The notes beneath the pieces were generated by a model, which was not told where the DNA came from, ran no database searches, and worked only from the letters and a program-made list of their open reading frames with translations. The position numbers were made by a program, and so were the translations under genes. A stretch of 40,900 bases of DNA, taken from contig CAMDPK010000055.1 in assembly GCA_945904015.1 (NCBI GenBank), positions 1 through 40,900 on the forward strand. Reading direction: 5' to 3'. Shown piece after piece: positions 37,381 through 40,900 of the stretch. Origin of the DNA: Candidatus Kuenenia stuttgartensis (lineage in GTDB: Bacteria > Planctomycetota > Planctomycetia > Planctomycetales > Planctomycetaceae). Within the stretch, counting starts at the first letter, position 1. Each line of letters begins with the position of its first letter.

Positions 37381-37641
37381 TCAATCCAGCGGCGGAATCC
37401 ATTTGAGTGGCAAGCCGTCGCGAGCCAACTCCCAATTCTCCCGCAGGTCATCACGATACATTGACGCCCATTCCAAAACGAGGGATTTGGAACGCCGTGG
37501 CAGATCGCCGACCAAAAGCTCCAAACTCTCGATGGTGAATTGTCCCTCGTCGTCGCCGTACTCGGCATGAAAATGCGGCGGAGCGTGATCGTTGTAGTAC
37601 ATGTAGATCGCGATGCCATAAAACTCGGAGACACGAGGCAT
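37381..37641 (-). CDS. DUF4160 protein
   Basis: 86 residues. MPRVSEFYGIAIYMYYNDHA and PPHFHAEYGDDEGQFTI are the DUF4160 signature (the HxPPHFHA motif). The family has no proven function. It is the first gene of the minus-strand run and shares a 196-bp divergent region with the kinase gene. Upstream in-frame codons exist (to 37749) but give an Arg/Ser-rich leader unlike the family. Its partner DUF2442 follows. Confidence 0.88.
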   Translation of the reverse strand: MPRVSEFYGIAIYMYYNDHAPPHFHAEYGDDEGQFTIESLELLVGDLPRRSKSLVLEWASMYRDDLRENWELARDGLPLKWIPPLD

Positions 37642-37837
37642 CAGAGTCACCCGCACTTTCCGTTGATGGCTTATGGCGTGGCTGGTTTTGCGCCGGGATT
37701 GAACTGCGAAATCGCCATGCGAGCAACTGTCACGCGAACGTCCTCTCAAGTCGGACGTCTAAGCAACGACTCTTGACCGTCGTGCTGAGTCCACACGATT
37801 GCACGGCCGCCGTCCAACTCGTAGCGTGGCGGGCATC

Positions 37838-39007
37838 ATGCAAATCCGCTGTCCTCATTGCCAAGTTGCCATTGAGTTGATCGACGCGGTGGCGGGCAGC
37901 GAAGTGATCTGTCCGAAGTGCGGTAGCGTTGTCAGCAGCGCGGACGCGACATTCCTCAATCCAGTGGCCGCAGAACCACCCGATGGTGGCAACCGGTCTC
38001 CGGCCGAGCCGCCCCTTCCGACCGCAGGTCTCCCGCAGGACGCGCCTCCCGCCGAAGCGCCGGACGAGAAACGATTCGGACGCTTTCAGTTGAAGAAGCT
38101 GCTCGGCAACGGAAGCTTCGGCGTAGTCTGGCTGGCCTACGATCCAAAGTTGCAGCGCGACGTCGCACTCAAGTTTCCGAAACCGGGCAAGCAGAAGAAT
38201 TTTATTTGGGAGGCTCAAGCGGCGGCGCAGTTGAAGCATCCCAATATCGTCACCGTGTTCGAGGTCGGCGACGCTCCGTACAACGGCCATGAAAAGTGGC
38301 CGTTCATTGCCAGCGAATACATTCACAGCACAGACTTGGCCAAGGTGCTGAAGTCGGAACTCGAACAAGGCCGGGCGTTGGCTCCGAAGCGTGTGGCCGA
38401 GTTGTGTGCCAAAGTGGCCGAGGCGCTCGACACCGCTCACAAGGCGGGCGTGGTCCACTGCGATTTGAAGCCGTTGAACATTCTGATCGACGACCACGGC
38501 GAGCCGCATGTGATGGACTTCGGCTTGGCCAGGCGTGACGCGGAACCCGGTTTCAAGCTGACCGCGCAAGGTCCGATGGGCGGCACGCCCGCGTACAGTT
38601 CTCCGGAACAATGGCAAGGTCAACACGTCGATGGCCGCACCGACCTCTGGGCCTTGGGAGTCATCCTGTTCGAGCTCCTCACCGGCGAGCGTCCGTTCCG
38701 TGCCGAGCGCGACCAGAAACTGCTGCGCGAACAAATCAAAAACGACGACCCGCCGCCGCCGTCTAAGCTCAACAGCCAAGTCCCCGCCGACCTCGACACG
38801 CTCTGCCTGAAGTGCCTGGAGAAAGACCCGTCCCGCCGCTTCCCCACCGCCGCCGCCCTCGCCCAAGAACTCCACCGCTTCCTCCACGGCGAGTCAATCC
38901 ACTCCCGCCCCATCACCCACTGGGAACGAGCCAGGAAGTGGTGCCAACGCAATCCAACGGTCGCGTCCTTGAGTGCCGCCGTGGTCCTCATGTTGCTTGA
39001 GAGTTGA
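37838..39007 (+). CDS. Zinc-ribbon Ser/Thr protein kinase, truncated before its membrane anchor
   Basis: 389 residues. Residues 5-28 hold a zinc ribbon (CPHC and CPKC). A Pro-rich linker precedes a Hanks-type kinase domain (~80-345): GNGSFG at 90-95, VALKFP with Lys112, HCDLKPLN (Asp209; Cys replaces the Arg of HRD), DFG at 227-229 and GTPAYSSPEQ. The kinase domain ends normally (SRRFPTAAALAQELHRFL). The sequence RARKWCQRNPTVASLSAAVV is the start of the membrane region usual in planctomycete kinase-WD40 fusions, but the frame stops six residues later at TGA 39005-39007. The 96 bp up to the WD40 gene hold nothing I recognise. It is likely a soluble remnant of a larger receptor kinase. Confidence 0.88.
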   Translation: MQIRCPHCQVAIELIDAVAGSEVICPKCGSVVSSADATFLNPVAAEPPDGGNRSPAEPPLPTAGLPQDAPPAEAPDEKRFGRFQLKKLLGNGSFGVVWLAYDPKLQRDVALKFPKPGKQKNFIWEAQAAAQLKHPNIVTVFEVGDAPYNGHEKWPFIASEYIHSTDLAKVLKSELEQGRALAPKRVAELCAKVAEALDTAHKAGVVHCDLKPLNILIDDHGEPHVMDFGLARRDAEPGFKLTAQGPMGGTPAYSSPEQWQGQHVDGRTDLWALGVILFELLTGERPFRAERDQKLLREQIKNDDPPPPSKLNSQVPADLDTLCLKCLEKDPSRRFPTAAALAQELHRFLHGESIHSRPITHWERARKWCQRNPTVASLSAAVVLMLLES

Positions 39008-39103
39008 GAGATGTCAGATACGCTGGGTGGACCATTCCATTGATTGAGGTCCGCACAGCGTAACCGCCCCTATTGGGACACGAGCAAAAGGAAATATGCC
39101 ACC

Positions 39104-40132
39104 ATGCAGAATATCACCAAACGGTTCACACGTTGGCTTGGTGCCCGTTCGTTGGGTACAGGATTCGCCATTGGGGGTTGGATCGTGGTCTCCGTGGCGC
39201 TCGTTCGCCCTCTGATGGGAGGTCAGGAGACGCTAACGTTGATTGGACACACAGACCAAGTCCATAGCGTGGCGTTTAGCCCAGACGGGAAGTGGCTGGC
39301 ATCGGCGAGTAGGGACCAAACGGTCAAAGTATGGAACGCAGCAACGGGCCAGCAGTCGCTGACGTTGAAAGGACACATCGAGGTTGCCTCGAGCGTGTCA
39401 TTCAGCCCGGATGGGAAACGGTTGGTCTCGGCGAGTGGGTATGCTCTCGAACCAAACAGACCAGGCGAAGTGAAGGTATGGGACGCGGTTACAGGACAGA
39501 AATTGCTCACGTTGAAAGGGCACACCGGTGGGGTCAACAGCGTGGCGTTTAGCGCGGACGGTCAACGGCTGGCGTCGGCCAGCTCGGATCAGACCGTGAA
39601 GGTGTGGGACGCCACGAGCGGTCGGGAGTTGCTGACGCTCAAAGGACACACCAACTTCGTCCTGACAGTGGCGTTTAGCCCGGACGGGAAGCGACTTGCC
39701 TCGGCGGGCTATGACCACACGGTCAAGACGTGGGACGCAGCCACGGGCCAGGAGTTGCGTACCTTGAAAGGACACACACATTTTGTCGAGGGCGTGGCGT
39801 TTAGCCCGGATGGTCAGCGGCTTGTCTCGGCGAGTTATGACCAGACCGTCAAGATTTGGGACACGACCACTGGAAAGGAATCGCTCACGCTGAAAGGACA
39901 TGCCATCGCCTTAATGGGTGTGGCGTTTAGCCCGGACGGGAAGAGGCTCGCCTCGGCCAGTGGAGACCGGACGGTAAAGGTGTGGGACGCGGCCACGGGC
40001 CAGGAGTTACTCACCCTTAAAGGTCACACCAGTTGGGTCCGGAGTGTGGCGTTTAGCCCAGACGGGCAGCGGCTAGCTTCGGCGAGCGGGGACGGGACGG
40101 TGAAGTTATGGGACGTTATGCCTCGACCGTGA
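39104..40132 (+). CDS. Secreted or anchored WD40 seven-blade propeller protein
   Basis: 342 residues. The N-terminus has a basic segment and one hydrophobic helix (GTGFAIGGWIVVSVALVRPL), a signal peptide or anchor. Seven WD40 repeats follow, each like GHTNFVLTVAFSPDGKRLAS then AGYDHTVKTWDAATG, enough for one complete propeller. Blade 2 has a 7-residue insertion (GYALEPNRPG). WD40 propellers bind proteins; here it may be the sensor half of the neighbouring kinase. The stop TGA 40130-40132 is premature relative to the family: the next codons, in the same frame, encode the usual C-terminal tail (see 40133-40324). Confidence 0.87.
   Translation: MQNITKRFTRWLGARSLGTGFAIGGWIVVSVALVRPLMGGQETLTLIGHTDQVHSVAFSPDGKWLASASRDQTVKVWNAATGQQSLTLKGHIEVASSVSFSPDGKRLVSASGYALEPNRPGEVKVWDAVTGQKLLTLKGHTGGVNSVAFSADGQRLASASSDQTVKVWDATSGRELLTLKGHTNFVLTVAFSPDGKRLASAGYDHTVKTWDAATGQELRTLKGHTHFVEGVAFSPDGQRLVSASYDQTVKIWDTTTGKESLTLKGHAIALMGVAFSPDGKRLASASGDRTVKVWDAATGQELLTLKGHTSWVRSVAFSPDGQRLASASGDGTVKLWDVMPRP
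39245..40120 (+). repeat. Seven tandem WD40 coding repeats (~126 bp)
   Basis: DNA units share long near-identical segments such as GTGGCGTTTAGCCCGGACGG, present in most units. High DNA similarity, not just protein similarity, suggests recent unit exchange or duplication. Unit 2 is longer than the others by 21 bp. Confidence 0.88.
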
Positions 40133-40324
40133 ACACCGGAGTTGCGAGCGGAGCGTGAGGCACTGAGTCTGATTCACTTCCTGCGAGACCAAGGCCAACC
40201 GCAGTCCGAATGGCTCAACGCCCTCTCCTCCGACCAGACGATCAGCGAGGCAGTTCGGCAACGCGCGTTACAGTTCGCTCGCGAGTGGAAGCCAGAAGTA
40301 CCCTCGAAGGAACCTACCAAGTGA
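40133..40324 (+). pseudogene. Stranded C-terminal tail of the WD40/kinase protein
   Basis: Directly after the TGA at 40130-40132, in the same frame, the codons read TPELRAEREALSLIHFLRDQ, GQPQSEWLNALSSDQTISEA and VRQRALQFAREW to TGA 40322-40324. This is the usual helical tail of planctomycete kinase-WD40 proteins (from memory of the family: TPExRAEREALGLV...). So a single nonsense change (for example CGA to TGA) or a readthrough stop separates it from the propeller. The frame itself is intact and its end overlaps the next gene's GTG, so it may still be translated by coupling. It could also be a real small separate gene starting at TTG 40142. Confidence 0.6.
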
Positions 40325-40728
40325 TCCCCGCATTCGACGAACATGGCTATTTACCGCCGGGAATCCACCCAGCCACTCTGGATGAAATCGAAGCTCGATT
40401 CGGCAAAGAACCGGAGTTGCGGCGAGTCCAGATGGAATCGTTACGGTGGTTGGTTGAGATCGCTCAGCGAGCGGGAGTGGAGCGGCTCGTCGTGAACGGC
40501 AGTTTTGTGACCGACGAGTTTGAACCCAACGACGTGGATTGCGTGCTTTTGGCCAGTCCCGACTTTCCGCGGGACACCGAGGCGGAAGCGGAGTTGATTG
40601 CGGGCATGCCGTTCCTTCAAATTGACATCGTGAAACAAACCGACTTCGATGTGATGGTCGAGACGATCTTCGCCACGGATCGGCGTTTCCGTCGGAAGGG
40701 GATGCTGGAGGTTGTGCCATGGAACTGA
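40321..40728 (+). CDS. DUF6932-like minimal nucleotidyltransferase
   Basis: 135 residues from GTG 40321. The start IPAFDEHGYLPPGIHPATLD and EIEARFG are the DUF6932 pattern. VVNGSFVTDEFEPNDVDCVL gives the GS motif (Gly60-Ser61) and DxD (Asp71, Asp73) of a nucleotidyltransferase. GTG overlaps the TGA of the upstream tail as GTGA, which suggests translational coupling, and its own stop overlaps the next gene by 10 bp. The length is right for the family, so I see it as intact. Function of the family is unknown; toxin-antitoxin-like roles have been suggested for similar pairs. Confidence 0.8.
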   Translation: MIPAFDEHGYLPPGIHPATLDEIEARFGKEPELRRVQMESLRWLVEIAQRAGVERLVVNGSFVTDEFEPNDVDCVLLASPDFPRDTEAEAELIAGMPFLQIDIVKQTDFDVMVETIFATDRRFRRKGMLEVVPWN

Positions 40729-40900
40729 AAGACGAATACGAACTCGAAGTGACCCGCTCGAAGCTCAAAGTGCTCGAAGAACGGCTCGAAGCCTCACGCT
40801 TGGAACCTTCTGAAAACGCGCATGTGCAGGAGCTTTCGCTCCGGTCGCTCAAGCGAATGATCAACCAACTCAAAGAGGAAATCGCGCGGTTTGAATCTCA
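40719..40900 (+). CDS. Small coiled-coil partner of the DUF6932 protein (cut by window edge)
   Basis: 60 codons visible from ATG 40719 to the edge. The text is rich in Glu, Lys, Leu and Arg with a heptad-like pattern (KLKVLEERLEASRLEPSENA; LSLRSLKRMINQLKEEIARF), so a helical or coiled-coil protein. It overlaps the DUF6932 stop by 10 bp in a different frame and is almost certainly cotranslated. Small helical proteins of this kind are usual partners of DUF6932. No domain name can be given from the part visible. Confidence 0.75.
   Translation, partial: MELKDEYELEVTRSKLKVLEERLEASRLEPSENAHVQELSLRSLKRMINQLKEEIARFES

Noticed and set aside
39245..40120. Regularly spaced repeats suggesting a CRISPR array
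   Set aside because: Units are ~126 bp, coding, and correspond to WD40 blades; no short identical repeats with unique spacers.

Overview
The window looks like chromosomal DNA of a planctomycete. It carries the phylum's characteristic protein set: a DUF1559 prepilin-like protein, a PSD1-type cytochrome protein (DUF1549/DUF1553) with a DUF1501 Tat-exported partner, a very large ThuA/PVC-dehydrogenase/HEAT/cytochrome c protein, two Gfo/Idh/MocA oxidoreductases, a zinc-ribbon Ser/Thr kinase next to a WD40 propeller, and a surface protein with a MEPRQLLS N-terminal motif followed by RTX-like repeats. Base composition is fairly GC-rich and even. No tRNA, rRNA, CRISPR array, phage or complete insertion sequence was seen.

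Layout. 1-1047 (minus): RTX-repeat surface protein running off the left edge. 1504-4592 (plus): alpha/beta hydrolase, Tat-exported sugar isomerase-like protein, small membrane protein and queE. 4614-5450 (minus): PAS-AraC regulator, divergent from a DUF1559 protein and a small lipoprotein (5672-7199). 7280-7760: decayed TPR gene. 7822-19258 (plus): catabolic/export block of oxidoreductase, ThuA protein, SGNH-like/esterase fusion, giant cytochrome protein, secreted unknown and CehA/PHP-like hydrolase. 19363-24094 (minus): zinc-ribbon membrane protein, bioD and a prenyltransferase-fold protein. 24369-26201 (plus): rph and an LRR membrane protein. 26252-37641 (minus): T2SS-F protein, VOC protein, DUF1501 protein, a nucleotidyltransferase with a small helical partner, PSD1 cytochrome protein, small membrane protein, SGNH esterase, Gfo/Idh/MocA, DUF2442 and DUF4160. 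37838-40900 (plus): kinase, WD40 protein with a stranded C-terminal tail, a DUF6932-type nucleotidyltransferase and a helical partner cut by the right edge.

The genes mostly suggest uptake and oxidation of sugars and esters in an enlarged periplasm: exported isomerase, oxidoreductases, esterases, c-type cytochromes and ThuA domains. They sit beside a few housekeeping genes (queE, bioD, rph).

The most interesting layer is not protein coding. At least ten short hairpin 'words', alone or as inverted pairs, occupy most short gaps in several parts of the window. Many start with GTAG directly before a stem-loop, the architecture of REP/BIME/REPIN elements moved by RAYT transposases in other bacteria. 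The GTAG supplies the TAG stop codon of four different genes. One word has compensatory base changes that keep its stem paired. One inverted pair lies in frame inside the giant cytochrome gene, and a different direct-repeat tract lies in frame inside the PSD1 gene. A second theme is two minimal GS...DxD nucleotidyltransferases, each coupled by overlapping or nearly overlapping reading frames to a small helical protein; one pair has been inserted into the normally adjacent PSD1-DUF1501 gene pair.
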